From Mycolicibacterium vulneris (GTDB lineage: Bacteria > Actinomycetota > Actinomycetes > Mycobacteriales > Mycobacteriaceae): 64,000 nt of DNA. The stretch is taken from contig NZ_NCXM01000014.1 in the NCBI RefSeq assembly GCF_002104765.1, positions 90,399 to 154,398 on the forward strand, given 5' to 3'. The notes beneath the pieces are model-generated. The model worked only from the letters and a program-made list of their open reading frames with translations, ran no database searches and was not told where the DNA came from. The position numbers were made by a program, and so were the translations under genes. Position 1 is the first letter of the stretch, and the number at the start of each line of letters is the position of its first letter. This document shows, piece after piece, positions 1 to 11,659 of the stretch.

Positions 1-820
1 CCACCGGGAAGGCGGCATGCGAGGTTCCGAGGGTCTCGGCCAGAGTTGCGTGCACCGACGCCACCGCCTCGCCCAGGCGATAGGACTCACCGGCGAAGTC
101 GCCGCCGACCTCGTACGCGTACAGGTCACCCTCGGCGAACAGGTCGCGGACGCTGGCGGTGGCCATCGCCCAACCCTCGGCGGCGTTGGCGGCGAACGCG
201 GTCACCATGCCCAACGGCCACGCCGCCTCGGCGTTGCCGTCCGCGCCGGTCATCTCGTAGGTCCCCAACAGCCGTGCGACGTGCGGGTTGCCGGCCCGGC
301 CGAGCACGCGGTTCAGCTCGATGTCGGGGTTGATGCCGCTGCTGACCCGACGGAACACCTTGAAGATGGCGTCCCGGTCGAAGATGACGCTGGTGTTGGA
401 CTGTTCGGCGTCCGATACGTGCGCCATCGCCTCCAGCGGCAGCACAGCATCCGGTTCCTTGGCGAATTTCACCTCGGTGCCCGACGCACTGCTACGCGAA
501 GCGGACGAGTCGATCAGCGAGAGCAGGCACTGCGGCGCGTCGGCGTCATACATCGCGTCGAAGCCGGTCCGGTCGTCGACGGCGCCGATGGTCGCGACGC
601 TGCTGTATTCGGAGACCGGGGCGGCATCCCACCGCACGATCACCTGGTATTGGTGCCGGGAACCGTCGGCGTAGTCGACGTCGACGAGCACCAGGTCGAG
701 GCCGTCGTCGAGCGGGACGACCACGCTCGCCTCGGCGCCGGACAGTTTGCGGTTGCGCCCGGCGTACCAGCGTTGTTGTGGAAGCCACTCAGACCAGGGC
801 AGCTTGGCCGGCTGAGTCAT
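1..820 (-). CDS. mak: Maltokinase (partial, 3' end beyond the window)
   Basis: ATP-dependent maltokinase that makes maltose 1-phosphate, the donor used by GlgE in the TreS-Mak-GlgE route to alpha-glucan. The first 273 codons are visible; the gene runs off the left edge. The N-terminus reads [20 protein letters not shown], matching mycobacterial Mak/Pep2, where the PW..WLP.QRWYAGR signature is typical. The start ATG at 820 has an AAGGAG box about 9 bases upstream. It lies 55 bases downstream of treS on the same strand, as in M. tuberculosis Rv0126-Rv0127, so the two are probably co-transcribed. The kinase catalytic residues lie in the unseen C-terminal part. Confidence 0.93.
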   Translation of the reverse strand, partial: MTQPAKLPWSEWLPQQRWYAGRNRKLSGAEASVVVPLDDGLDLVLVDVDYADGSRHQYQVIVRWDAAPVSEYSSVATIGAVDDRTGFDAMYDADAPQCLLSLIDSSASRSSASGTEVKFAKEPDAVLPLEAMAHVSDAEQSNTSVIFDRDAIFKVFRRVSSGINPDIELNRVLGRAGNPHVARLLGTYEMTGADGNAEAAWPLGMVTAFAANAAEGWAMATASVRDLFAEGDLYAYEVGGDFAGESYRLGEAVASVHATLAETLGTSHAAFPV

Positions 821-875
821 TTGCGCCACTCCTTCTCATCGGCTCCGCTGCGCATCGTCGCGGCGCGAGTGGAAA

Positions 876-2657
<1,782 letters not shown>

Positions 2658-2769
2658 GATGCCACGGGTACCCTGGGCGCGACTTCCGGAATCACACCCC
2701 CACGTTTACAACCAAACACGCCCGGCAGCAAACGAATTCGCCACCGGTCGCGTCCCGTCGGCGCGGATG

Positions 2770-3852
2770 TCAGGCCGGCGGCCCCTCCGCCAGGGTGATG
2801 TTGGCGGTGCGCTCGCCACCATCGTTGGACCGGTAGTGCACCGCGATGGTGTCCCCGGGGTGGTGCGGGACGAGCACCTCTGTCATGGACGTCGCGCCGG
2901 TGATCGCGACGTTGTCGACGCCGGTGATGAGGTCGCCGGGCGCGATCCCGGCGGCGCCGGCGGGACCGGTGTTGACCACCCGTTGCACCCGCGCGCCCGT
3001 GCCGTTGTTGTCCATCACACCCAGGCCGAGGAAGGCCGTGGGACCGATGTGCACGGTGTTCGAGGCGGCGCCCGACCGGATCTGTCCGGCAACTCCCATC
3101 GCGCGCCCGATCGGGATGGCGAAGCCCTGCCCGCCCGACATCTTGTAGCTGTCGGTGGCGGCGGTGTCCACGCCGATCACCTGCCCGGCGTTGTTCACCA
3201 TCGGCCCGCCGGAGTCGCCCGGCTTGATCGGGGCGTCCGCCTGGATCAGACCGCCCAGGCTCTCCTGGGCACCGGTCAGCGTGTCGGTCGCCGAGACGCT
3301 CTGGTTGAGCGCGACGACCTTGCCGGCCACCGCGTTGGGCGTACCGCCCTGGCCGTTGACGTTGCCGAGCGCGACGATCGGCTCCCCCACCGTGGCCTCG
3401 CCGCCGATGGCGACGGTGGGAAGGCCGCTCGCGCCGCGCAGTTGCAGCACCGCGATGTCCTGCGTGCGGTCGTAGCCGACCACGTCAACGGCGTAGGTCT
3501 GCCCGTTGCCGACGTCGAATGCGCTGATGTCGGTGGCGCCGGAGATCACGTGGTTGTTGGTCAGGACGACGCCGTTGGGATCGATCACGATGCCGGTGCC
3601 GGCGCCGACCGCGTTGTTGTAGCCGAATTTGGTGTCGATGTTGACCACCTGCGGCCCGACCTGACCGACCATCGCCGAAGGGTCGATTGGCGCCTGGGGG
3701 CGGTCGGTGAACCGGTCCAGCGCGAAATTCGACGGCGCCGCCGACGCCGGCGCGAGGCCCACGCCGGACCCCAAACCGAGGCCCAGTGCAACCACGGTCA
3801 GCACGCTGACCAACCATGACCACAAGACCGGGCGGTGCTGCGATTTGCTCAT
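2770..3852 (-). CDS. pepA: Secreted trypsin-like serine protease PepA with PDZ domain
   Basis: Secreted HtrA-like serine protease, orthologue of Rv0125 (antigen MTB32A). 360 residues. A signal peptide with a hydrophobic core (about 11-35) ends at an ASA-AP type cleavage site near 38-39. The catalytic triad is visible: His101 in TNNHVISG, Asp132 in DRTQDIAVL, Ser214 in GDSGGP. A PDZ domain covers roughly 265-350 and the protein ends LAEGPPA as in the M. tuberculosis orthologue. The reading frame opens further upstream (to 3960), but the ATG at 3852 is preceded by AGGAGGG and starts a proper signal peptide, so it was chosen. Its substrate in the cell envelope is not known. Confidence 0.95.
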   Translation of the reverse strand: MSKSQHRPVLWSWLVSVLTVVALGLGLGSGVGLAPASAAPSNFALDRFTDRPQAPIDPSAMVGQVGPQVVNIDTKFGYNNAVGAGTGIVIDPNGVVLTNNHVISGATDISAFDVGNGQTYAVDVVGYDRTQDIAVLQLRGASGLPTVAIGGEATVGEPIVALGNVNGQGGTPNAVAGKVVALNQSVSATDTLTGAQESLGGLIQADAPIKPGDSGGPMVNNAGQVIGVDTAATDSYKMSGGQGFAIPIGRAMGVAGQIRSGAASNTVHIGPTAFLGLGVMDNNGTGARVQRVVNTGPAGAAGIAPGDLITGVDNVAITGATSMTEVLVPHHPGDTIAVHYRSNDGGERTANITLAEGPPA

Positions 3853-4025
3853 CGGTGTCACCCTCCTGCTTCGCGGTAAAGAACAAACTGTCCCGGCCTC
3901 AGGATCTTGGCGGCACATTTGTGTGTATATAACCGTAATGCAGGTAGCTATGCACGACATGTGCCAGGTCTGATGCGCCTCATCTGCTTCCCGTCCCTAT
4001 TTGCCGCTCGTCCTAAGCTGACCCG

Positions 4026-4442
4026 GTGGGCGATTTCGACCCCAAGGCCAACTTCAGCCGGTCCCCGGTGGCCCGGCTGGCCACGGTCGCGCCCGGTGGC
4101 CTGCCGCACCTGGTGCCGGTGGTTTTTACGGTCGCCGGCGACACCGGCGACGTCATCTACACGGCCGTCGACGCGAAGCCGAAAACTACGCGGCGGCTGC
4201 GCCGCCTGGCCAACATCGACGACAACCCCCGGGTGACCCTGCTCGTCGATCACTACGCCGATGATTGGACCCAGCTGTGGTGGGTGCGCGCCGACGGCCT
4301 CGCGACCGTCCACACCGACGGGGACGCCGTCGATCTCGGCCGCCGCCTGCTGCGCGCGAAATATCCCCAGTACCAGTCGGTTTCGCTGGACGGCCCGGTG
4401 ATCGAGGTCGCGGTGCAGCGCTGGTCCAGCTGGCATTATTGA
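4026..4442 (+). CDS. PPOX-class (split beta-barrel) F420-dependent oxidoreductase, Rv0121c family
   Basis: Small flavin/deazaflavin-binding enzyme of 138 residues. The N-terminal [20 protein letters not shown] block and the overall size match the TIGR03668 family of probable F420-dependent enzymes (Rv0121c). The GTG start at 4026 gives [10 protein letters not shown], aligned with the orthologue's N-terminus. It is divergent from pepA and upstream of fusA2, the same context as in M. tuberculosis. The cofactor is inferred from the family and the substrate is unknown. Other PNPOx-like family members bind FMN or haem, so the cofactor call should stay provisional. Confidence 0.85.
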   Translation: MGDFDPKANFSRSPVARLATVAPGGLPHLVPVVFTVAGDTGDVIYTAVDAKPKTTRRLRRLANIDDNPRVTLLVDHYADDWTQLWWVRADGLATVHTDGDAVDLGRRLLRAKYPQYQSVSLDGPVIEVAVQRWSSWHY

Positions 4443-4586
4443 GTAGCGCGCCGAAAGCCGCGGCGCGGCTGCGGGTACCTGATCTGGCCCGACGGTCTTG
4501 TGGTCGACCGAAGTTCGGTGAATGGTAGCTAGATAGGTGCTAACTAGGTCAGCAACGGCGCGCCCTGGGCAACCTGGAGGAAAGTC

Positions 4587-6746
4587 ATGGCCGACAGGAC
4601 AAATACTTCCCAAGGAGCGGGGAGCGCTCCCACCGCCGACGGTCCGGACGAAATTCGCAACGTCGTGCTGGTGGGTCCGTCCGGTGGCGGCAAAACCACA
4701 CTCGTAGAAGCCCTGTTGGTCGCCGCCGGTGTGCTGACCCGGAGTGGCTCGGTCGCCGACGGCAGCACGGTCTGCGACTACGACGATGCCGAGATCCGCC
4801 AGCAACGATCGGTGGGTGTCGCCGTGGCGTCCCTGTCGCACGACGGCGTCAAGGTGAACCTGGTCGACACGCCCGGATACGCCGACTTCGTCGGCGAGTT
4901 GCGGGCCGGGCTGCGCGCCGCGGATTGCGCGCTGTTCGTCATCGCGGCCAACGAAGGCGTCGACGAGCCCACCAAATCGCTGTGGCAGGAATGCAACCAG
5001 GTTGGCATGCCCCGCGCCGTGGTGATCACCAAGCTCGACCACACCCGGGCGAATTACGCCGAGGCGCTGGCCGCCGCGCAGAATGCGTTCGGCGACAAGG
5101 TCTTACCGCTCTATCTGCCCACCGACCTGCCGTCCTGCACCGGCCTGATCGGGCTGCTCTCGCAGACCCGTTACGAATACACCGGCGGCAACCGCACCGT
5201 GCAGCCACCGAATCCCTCCGACGCCGAGCAGATCGAGGAGGCGCGCGGCGCCCTGATCGAGGGAATCATCGAGGAGTCCGAGGACGAGTCGCTGATGGAG
5301 CGCTATCTCGGGGGCGAGGCCATCGACGAATCCGTGCTCATTCAGGACCTCGAGCGCGCCGTCGCCCGGGGGTCGTTCTTTCCGGTGATCCCGGTCTGCA
5401 GCAGCAGCGGCGTCGGCACCCTGGAATTGCTGGAGGTCGCCACGCGCGGGTTCCCGTCACCGATGGAACACCCGCTGCCCGAGGTCTTCACACAGGTCGG
5501 TGCGCCGCACGCCGGCCTGAAGTGCGCCGCGGACGCGCCGCTGCTCGCGGAGGTGGTGAAGACGACGTCGGACCCGTACGTGGGCAGGGTCAGCCTTGTC
5601 CGGGTGTTCTCCGGCACCATCAGGCCCGACGCGACTGTTCATGTGTCGGGCCATTTTGCGTCGTTCTTCGGCACGTCCAACGGCGATGGCCATGCGCATC
5701 CAGACCACGACGAGGACGAGCGCATCGGGGTGCTGTCCTTCCCGCTGGGCAAGCAGCAGCGCCCGGCGGCGGCCGTGGTGGCGGGTGACATCTGCGCGAT
5801 CGGCAAACTGAGCCGCGCCGAAACCGGTGACACGCTTTCGGACAAGTCGGAGCCGTTGGTGTTGAAGCCGTGGACCATGCCCGAGCCGCTGTTGCCGGTC
5901 GCGATCGCGGCGCACGCCAAGACCGACGAGGACAAGCTGTCGGTGGGATTGGGACGGTTGGCCGCCGAGGATCCGACGCTGCGTATCGAGCAGAACCCCG
6001 AAACCCACCAGGTCGTGCTGTGGTGCATGGGCGAGTCACACGCGGGTGTCGTGCTCGACGCGCTGGCCAATCGGTACGGCGTCACCGTCGACACCGTTGA
6101 ACTGCGGGTCCCGCTGCGAGAAACGTTTGGCGGCAAGGCAAAAGGCCACGGCCGCCACGTCAAGCAGTCCGGCGGGCACGGCCAGTACGCGGTATGCGAG
6201 ATCGAGGTGGAGCCGCTGCCGGAAGGCTCCGGGTTCGAATTCGTCGACAAGGTGGTCGGCGGAGCGGTGCCGCGGCAGTTCATCCCGAGCGTGGAGAAGG
6301 GCGTGCGGGCGCAGATGGAGAAGGGCGTGCACGCGGGCTATCCGGTGGTCGACATCCGCGTCACCCTGCTCGACGGCAAGGCGCACAGCGTCGACTCGTC
6401 GGACTTCGCATTCCAGATGGCGGGCTCGCTGGCGCTGCGCGAGGCCGCCGCGGCGACCAAGGTGGCGCTGCTCGAGCCCATCGACGAGATCTCGGTGCTG
6501 GTGCCCGACCATTTCGTCGGCGCGGTGATGGGTGACCTGTCCAGCCGGCGCGGCCGGGTGCTCGGCTCCGACACCGCCGGCAACGAGCGCACCGTGGTCA
6601 AGGCCGAGGTGCCGCAGGTGGAGTTGACGCGCTACGCGATCGACCTGCGGTCCCTTGCGCACGGCGCCGCCTCGTTCACCCGCTCTTTCGCCCGCTACGA
6701 ACCCATGCCGGAATCCGCGGCCGCCCGGCTCAACGCCACCGTCTAG
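4587..6746 (+). CDS. fusA2: EF-G paralogue FusA2 (translational GTPase-like)
   Basis: Elongation factor G-like GTPase of 719 residues, orthologue of Rv0120c. G1 is GPSGGGKT (30-37), G3 is DTPG (94-97) and G4 is TKLD (148-151) instead of the NKxD usual in translocating EF-G. This divergence fits the EF-G2 group, for which canonical translocase activity is doubtful. EF-G domain II-V features follow, including a C-terminal block with SSRRGRVLG (about 651-659). The ATG has a strong GGAGG box (CTGGAGGAAAGTC). It overlaps no neighbour and ends 12 bases before the convergent fadD7. The function may be ribosome-associated or regulatory. Confidence 0.93.
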   Translation: MADRTNTSQGAGSAPTADGPDEIRNVVLVGPSGGGKTTLVEALLVAAGVLTRSGSVADGSTVCDYDDAEIRQQRSVGVAVASLSHDGVKVNLVDTPGYADFVGELRAGLRAADCALFVIAANEGVDEPTKSLWQECNQVGMPRAVVITKLDHTRANYAEALAAAQNAFGDKVLPLYLPTDLPSCTGLIGLLSQTRYEYTGGNRTVQPPNPSDAEQIEEARGALIEGIIEESEDESLMERYLGGEAIDESVLIQDLERAVARGSFFPVIPVCSSSGVGTLELLEVATRGFPSPMEHPLPEVFTQVGAPHAGLKCAADAPLLAEVVKTTSDPYVGRVSLVRVFSGTIRPDATVHVSGHFASFFGTSNGDGHAHPDHDEDERIGVLSFPLGKQQRPAAAVVAGDICAIGKLSRAETGDTLSDKSEPLVLKPWTMPEPLLPVAIAAHAKTDEDKLSVGLGRLAAEDPTLRIEQNPETHQVVLWCMGESHAGVVLDALANRYGVTVDTVELRVPLRETFGGKAKGHGRHVKQSGGHGQYAVCEIEVEPLPEGSGFEFVDKVVGGAVPRQFIPSVEKGVRAQMEKGVHAGYPVVDIRVTLLDGKAHSVDSSDFAFQMAGSLALREAAAATKVALLEPIDEISVLVPDHFVGAVMGDLSSRRGRVLGSDTAGNERTVVKAEVPQVELTRYAIDLRSLAHGAASFTRSFARYEPMPESAAARLNATV

Positions 6747-6758
6747 AACCCCTGCCGT

Positions 6759-8354
6759 TCAGGCCTTGCGGCCGAACTGATCGGCCACCGCGCGGCGGTC
6801 CAGCGATCCCTTCGCGGTGTGCGGCAGCTCGCCGGCCTGCTGGAACTCGGCCGGAACCTCGAAGGGCGCCAGGCGGTCACGGCAGAACGCCGTCAGTTCG
6901 TCGGCCGTCGGCGCGGCCGACCCGCGGGCGACGATCACCGCGGCCACCGTCTCGCCGTAGAGCTTGTCCGGCATGCCGAACACGCCCACCTCGAGCACGT
7001 CGGGGTGGGTGGCCAGGATGCCCTCGACGCGCTCCGGCGAGATCTTCTCCCCGCCTCGGTTGATGAGTTCCTTGATGCGTCCGCGGATGACGAGGTCGCC
7101 GGCTGGCGACAGGGTGCCCAGGTCGCCGGTGTGCAGCCAGCCCTGGGTGAAGTTGGCGGCCGTGATGGACGGGTCGCCGAGGTAGCCGCGCACCACGGTC
7201 GGGCCGTGCAGCCACACCTCGCCGACGGTCTCCGCGGGCAGCGCCTGGCCGTCGGGCCCGGCGATCCGGATTTCCGGTCCGGTCGACCGGCCGACGAGAC
7301 CTGGTGTGGCACCGGGATTTTCGCTGCTGCCCGCGCCCCCGATGGCCGTCGTCGCCACCTGGTGGGTCGACTCGGTCATCCCGAACGCGCACACCACCGG
7401 CGCCGAGAACGTGTCGTGCAGCGCCTGCGCCGTCTCGGCGGTCAGCGGCGCGCTGCAACTGCGGATGAATCGCAGGGCGTGCGTCCCGCCCGGTTGCTCG
7501 GTCCGGGCGCGCTCCAGCAAGATCTGATGGATCGTCGGGACGGCGGTGTACCAGGTGGCCCCGACGGCCTCGATGTCGTCCCAGAACGTGTGCGCCGAGA
7601 ACTTTCCGCGCGCGGGCAGCAACACCGCTCCCCCGGACACCAGGGTGCCCAGCAGCGCGGCGAGCAGGCCGTGCCCGTGGTAGAGCGGCATCACCGCCAC
7701 CGTCGCGTCCCGCGGCCCCAGCCCGTAGCCGGCGATGATGGCCGCCACCGAGCGGGCGACGTTGTAGCGCGTCCAGGGCACCATCTTGGGCACACCGGTG
7801 GTGCCGCCGGTGAACATGATCATGGCGTCGTCGTCGCGCAGCCCCTCCGGCGTGGACACGTCACGCGCGGGTGCCGCGGTGACATCCAGGCTCACCGCCG
7901 CGGCGCCGCCAGACCCGACGGTCACCGCGATCGGCCACCACGGCAAGCCGTCCGGTGTGTCGCTGTCGGCGTCGGCGACCTGGTCGACGAGCACCGCCCG
8001 GGCACCCACCGCGGCGCTGCGTGCACGTTGCTCGGCGACGGGCAGGGCCGGATCCAGTGGCACCACAACGAGATTTGCACGCGACCCGGCCAGCAGCCCG
8101 ATGACGAATTCGGCGTTGCTGCCGGCGCGCAGCGCAACCCGGTCGCCCGCGACCAGGCCGCCGGCCTTCAGCTGGGCGGCCAGATCGTCGATCAACCGGA
8201 TCACCTCGCGGTAGGTGACCGGTATGCGCTCGGCGGTCACGACCAGCGCCCGTGCCTCGGGTGACCGGCGTGCCGCCGCCTCGACCAGATCGGCGATGCC
8301 GGGGCTGGCGGATTCCGTCGACCCCTCGCCGGTGGTGATCGCGTCAGTTGTCAT
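6759..8354 (-). CDS. fadD7: Acyl-CoA synthetase FadD7, probable oxalate-CoA ligase
   Basis: ANL-superfamily adenylating ligase of 531 residues. The P-loop-like ATP motif TGGTTGVPK lies at 182-190, the GWLHTGDLG and KELINRGGEKISP motifs mark the hinge, and the C-terminal AKGSLDRR carries the catalytic lysine. It is orthologous to Rv0119. Divergent pairing with oxalyl-CoA decarboxylase (oxcA, 241 bases away) suggests it activates oxalate to oxalyl-CoA, as plant AAE3-type homologues do. That substrate is inferred from context. The shared 8355-8595 promoter region probably drives both genes. Confidence 0.93.
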   Translation of the reverse strand: MTTDAITTGEGSTESASPGIADLVEAAARRSPEARALVVTAERIPVTYREVIRLIDDLAAQLKAGGLVAGDRVALRAGSNAEFVIGLLAGSRANLVVVPLDPALPVAEQRARSAAVGARAVLVDQVADADSDTPDGLPWWPIAVTVGSGGAAAVSLDVTAAPARDVSTPEGLRDDDAMIMFTGGTTGVPKMVPWTRYNVARSVAAIIAGYGLGPRDATVAVMPLYHGHGLLAALLGTLVSGGAVLLPARGKFSAHTFWDDIEAVGATWYTAVPTIHQILLERARTEQPGGTHALRFIRSCSAPLTAETAQALHDTFSAPVVCAFGMTESTHQVATTAIGGAGSSENPGATPGLVGRSTGPEIRIAGPDGQALPAETVGEVWLHGPTVVRGYLGDPSITAANFTQGWLHTGDLGTLSPAGDLVIRGRIKELINRGGEKISPERVEGILATHPDVLEVGVFGMPDKLYGETVAAVIVARGSAAPTADELTAFCRDRLAPFEVPAEFQQAGELPHTAKGSLDRRAVADQFGRKA

Positions 8355-8595
8355 CGACGCACTCCTTCCACTCCCGCTACGGATGCCACCCTGCCGGGCG
8401 GCCCTTCGCTGCGTCCAATATCGATTGGCTCACGATCGATAACCGCTGGCTATTGAATCGCGGTAGCATCGCGCTGACCTGCCACGATAGACGGTGTAAA
8501 TCGTTGGATAGTGCCCTCGTCTTGGACACCTGGGGTGCGCTGGGGTCACAGTGATGGCCATAGGCAGTACCGCACAGCATCCGAGGAGTCGCCAC

Positions 8596-10347
8596 ATGTC
8601 CACCGCTTCGGCATCTCCGAACCCGACGGGCCTGATCGACGGCATTCACCTCGTGGTGGACGCGCTGAAGGCCAACGACGTCGAGACGATCTACGGCATC
8701 GTCGGCATCCCGATCACCGACCTCGCGCGCGTCGCGCAGGCGTCGGCGATCCGCTACATCGGTTTTCGGCAGGAGGCCTCGGCCGGCAACGCCGCGGCCG
8801 CCGCCGGGTTCCTCACCCGGCGTCCCGGCGTCTGCCTCACCACGTCGGGGCCCGGCTTCCTCAATGCCCTGCCCGCGCTGGCCAACGCCACCACGAATTG
8901 CTTTCCGATGATCCAGATTTCCGGCTCCAGCAATCGGGCGCTGGTGGATCTGCAGCGCGGCGATTACCAGGACATCGATCAGCTCAGTGCCGCAAAGCCG
9001 TTCGCCAAGGCGGCCTATCGGATCGGCCGGATCGAGGACATCGGGCGCGGCGTCGCGCGCGCCGTTCGCACCGCGGTCTCCGGCAGGCCCGGCGGGGTCT
9101 ACCTGGACATCCCCGGTGAGATCCTGGGCCAGGCGATGGACGCCGCCGCCGCGGCAGGCACGGTCTGGCGGGTCATCGATCCCGCACCCCCGCAACTGCC
9201 GGCGCCGGATGCGATCGACCGCGCGCTGGGCGTGCTGGCCCAAGCGCAGCGGCCGCTGATCGTGCTCGGCAAGGGCGCGGCGTATGCCCAGGCCGACAAC
9301 GTGATTCGCAAGTTCGTCGAGGCCACCGGGATCCCGTTCCTGCCGATGTCGATGGCCAAGGGCCTGCTGCCGGATTCACACCCGCAGTCCGCCGCGGCCG
9401 CACGTTCGCTGGCGATCTCGCGCGCCGATGCGGTCCTGTTAGTCGGTGCGCGCTTGAATTGGCTTCTGGGCCAAGGTGATTCACCGCCATGGAGCCCGAA
9501 AGCCAAGTTTTTACAGGTGGACATCGCCGCGTCCGAGTTCGACAGCAACCAGCAGATCGTTGCGCCGCTGGCCGGCGACATCGGCTCGGTGATGTCCGCG
9601 CTGTATGACGGTGTGGCCGCGCGCCCGATCACCGCGCCGCCGGACTGGGTCGGCGAACTGGCCGAGCGCACCGCACGAAACGACGCCAAGATGAGAGAGC
9701 GCCTGGCCGAGGATCCACACCCGATGCGGTTCTACAACGCCCTCGGCGCGATTCGCGCTGTGCTGCAGGACAACCGCGACGTGTATGTCGTCAACGAAGG
9801 AGCCAACGCGCTCGATCTGGCCCGCAATGTCATCGACATGGAGCTGCCGCGGCACCGGCTGGACACCGGGACCTGGGGCGTGATGGGCATCGGGATGGGC
9901 TATGCGATCGGCGCCGCCGTCGAGACCGGCAAGCCGGTGGTGGCGATCGAGGGTGACAGCGCATTCGGCTTCAGCGGCATGGAGATCGAGACCATCTGCC
10001 GCTACCGGCTGCCGGTCACCGTCGTCATCCTCAACAACGGCGGCGTGTACCGCGGTGACGAGGCGACAGCCGGCGCGGCGGCAACGGGATCCGATCCGGC
10101 CCCGACCGTGCTGAGCGCCCGGGCGCGCCACGAGCTGCTCGCGGAGGCGTTCGGCGGCAAGGGATATCACGTCACCACCCCGTCGGAGCTGCGCGCGGCG
10201 CTGACGGAGGCGATCGGCTCCGGGGCGCCGTCGCTCATCGACTGCGAACTCGACCCGGCGGCGGGCGTGGAGAGCGGCCACCTGTCCGGCCTGAACCCGG
10301 CGAGCGCGGCCACCCGACCGCCGGCCGCGGTCAGCGCCGGCGGGTAA
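8596..10347 (+). CDS. oxcA: Oxalyl-CoA decarboxylase
   Basis: Thiamine-diphosphate-dependent enzyme converting oxalyl-CoA to formyl-CoA and CO2. 583 residues, matching Rv0118c. The N-terminal Pyr domain has FRQEASAGNAAAAAGF with the conserved activating Glu; the C-terminal PP domain has the Mg/TPP motif GDSAFGFSG followed after about 25 residues by LNN (about 452-480). The frame opens at 8551, but the ATG at 8596 has a GAGGAG box and matches the orthologue's N-terminus. Its 3' end overlaps the convergent oxyS by 17 bases. It probably acts with fadD7 in oxalate catabolism. Confidence 0.95.
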   Translation: MSTASASPNPTGLIDGIHLVVDALKANDVETIYGIVGIPITDLARVAQASAIRYIGFRQEASAGNAAAAAGFLTRRPGVCLTTSGPGFLNALPALANATTNCFPMIQISGSSNRALVDLQRGDYQDIDQLSAAKPFAKAAYRIGRIEDIGRGVARAVRTAVSGRPGGVYLDIPGEILGQAMDAAAAAGTVWRVIDPAPPQLPAPDAIDRALGVLAQAQRPLIVLGKGAAYAQADNVIRKFVEATGIPFLPMSMAKGLLPDSHPQSAAAARSLAISRADAVLLVGARLNWLLGQGDSPPWSPKAKFLQVDIAASEFDSNQQIVAPLAGDIGSVMSALYDGVAARPITAPPDWVGELAERTARNDAKMRERLAEDPHPMRFYNALGAIRAVLQDNRDVYVVNEGANALDLARNVIDMELPRHRLDTGTWGVMGIGMGYAIGAAVETGKPVVAIEGDSAFGFSGMEIETICRYRLPVTVVILNNGGVYRGDEATAGAAATGSDPAPTVLSARARHELLAEAFGGKGYHVTTPSELRAALTEAIGSGAPSLIDCELDPAAGVESGHLSGLNPASAATRPPAAVSAGG

Positions 10348-11263
10348 GGCCCAACAGTTGCGCGTCGAAAAATTCGTTCAGCGAAAGCCGCCCGGCGGAC
10401 GCGGCCAGCGCGCGGGCGATCGGCGATCCGGGGCCGCTCGAGTTGGTGGCCAGGGCGACATCGGCTTTGAGCACCGGATCGATCATTTCCACCGCCCGGA
10501 TGTCCGGCCCCAGCGGCGACGTCCACAGCCACGTGTGCGGCACGATGGATGCCCAGTTGCCGGCCGATGCCTGCGCGAATAACGATGCGACGGAATCGGT
10601 TTCGACCTGCGGACTGACGGTGATCGAATGGTCGGCGAACGCTTTGTCGATGATCTGGCGATCGCGCATGTCGGGGGTGAGCAACGCCAGCGGGAGCTGC
10701 GCGGCTTCCGCCCAGTTCATCGTCGCCGCACCGGATCCCACCATGTCCGCGGGGGCCAACAGCACGTAGCGCTCCTGGTATAGCGGAACCAGGTTCACAT
10801 CGTGGGACTCGTCGGGAGCCGCATGCACGATGGCGGCATCGATCTCGAACTCGCGCAGGCGCCGGTACAGTTCGGTGGCCGCCAGCCGGGACAAGATGTG
10901 CACCTTCACCAACGGGTGCGCCGAACAGAACGACGATAGCACCAGTGACGCGGTCGTGGACGCGGTGGGGACGGTGCCCAGCCGCAGGGTTCCGGTGATA
11001 CCCGAGCGCACGGCGTCGACTTCGGACTTGAACGCGTCGTGCTCGGCGAGAATCCGCCTGGCCCACACCACCAACCGCTCGCCCTCAGGCGTGAGGCCCT
11101 CGAAGCTGTGCCCGCGGTTGATCAGCGTGACGTTCAGTTCTCGCTCCAGCTTGGCGATCGCCGCCGACAGCGCCGGTTGGGAGACAAAGCATTTCTCGGC
11201 CGCCCGGGCGAAGTGCCGCTCGGAGGCGACGGCGACGAAATACTCCAGTTGACGGAAAAGCAC
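10331..11263 (-). CDS. oxyS: LysR-type regulator OxyS
   Basis: LysR-family transcription factor of 310 residues, orthologue of Rv0117. The winged HTH is at about 17-40 (HFARAAEKCFVSQPALSAAI), and a LysR substrate-binding domain follows (GTLRLGTVPTASTT). The frame stays open upstream to 11536, but the GTG at 11263 has GAGGAG six bases before it and gives VLFRQLEYFV, equivalent to the M. tuberculosis start MLFRQLEYF. It is divergent from ldtA across 396 bases and convergent with oxcA. In M. tuberculosis this factor has been linked to oxidative-stress control; its local targets cannot be read from the sequence. Confidence 0.93.
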   Translation of the reverse strand: MLFRQLEYFVAVASERHFARAAEKCFVSQPALSAAIAKLERELNVTLINRGHSFEGLTPEGERLVVWARRILAEHDAFKSEVDAVRSGITGTLRLGTVPTASTTASLVLSSFCSAHPLVKVHILSRLAATELYRRLREFEIDAAIVHAAPDESHDVNLVPLYQERYVLLAPADMVGSGAATMNWAEAAQLPLALLTPDMRDRQIIDKAFADHSITVSPQVETDSVASLFAQASAGNWASIVPHTWLWTSPLGPDIRAVEMIDPVLKADVALATNSSGPGSPIARALAASAGRLSLNEFFDAQLLGLTRRR

Positions 11264-11659
11264 CCGCACTCCTCGGGTTCGGGCTCGGCCTTGGGGCACC
11301 GATCCCGCCGAGGCTAACGCGTCGAGGGTGGGCGGGCCAAGCCAAACGTTTGAGCCACGCCTTTTGCGGCTATCCTCATCAATTCGGCCGAGCGGGCTGG
11401 CCGAGGGTCGGGCCGCGAAAACCGAAGCATCGGTGGCCCTTTCACACGACCACGGCCCGAACTCGGGCGACGGCCGCAAGCGGCGATCATGTGCTGAACT
11501 ACCCATCCCGCTGCGCCCCGACACGGTTGAACTCAATCGGTGATTGAATCGTTACCGCGGCGGGCCGGCAGGCCTGTCATTGTTTGCTGAAACCGGTGAC
11601 GAGTGGGTAACCAGTAGAATACCGGTGTGTTGGTCGCACCATCTCGAAGGGTGGACGCT
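11264..11659. promoter_or_regulatory. Divergent oxyS/ldtA intergenic region with inverted repeat
   Basis: 396 bases without a supportable gene between oxyS and ldtA. At 11533-11547 there is a perfect inverted repeat TCAATC-GGT-GATTGA. LysR regulators often bind short dyads between divergent genes, so this is a candidate OxyS site, by inference only. Short plus-strand open frames here (11328-11543 and others) have no recognisable protein. Confidence 0.4.

Noticed and set aside
3948..5042. 364-residue minus-strand frame over the F420 enzyme gene and the start of fusA2
   Set aside because: It runs opposite two recognised genes and has Arg/Gly/Val-rich low-complexity sequence without domains.
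6819..8264. 481-residue plus-strand frame opposite fadD7
   Set aside because: Antisense to a gene with complete ANL motifs; composition is that of a shadow frame.
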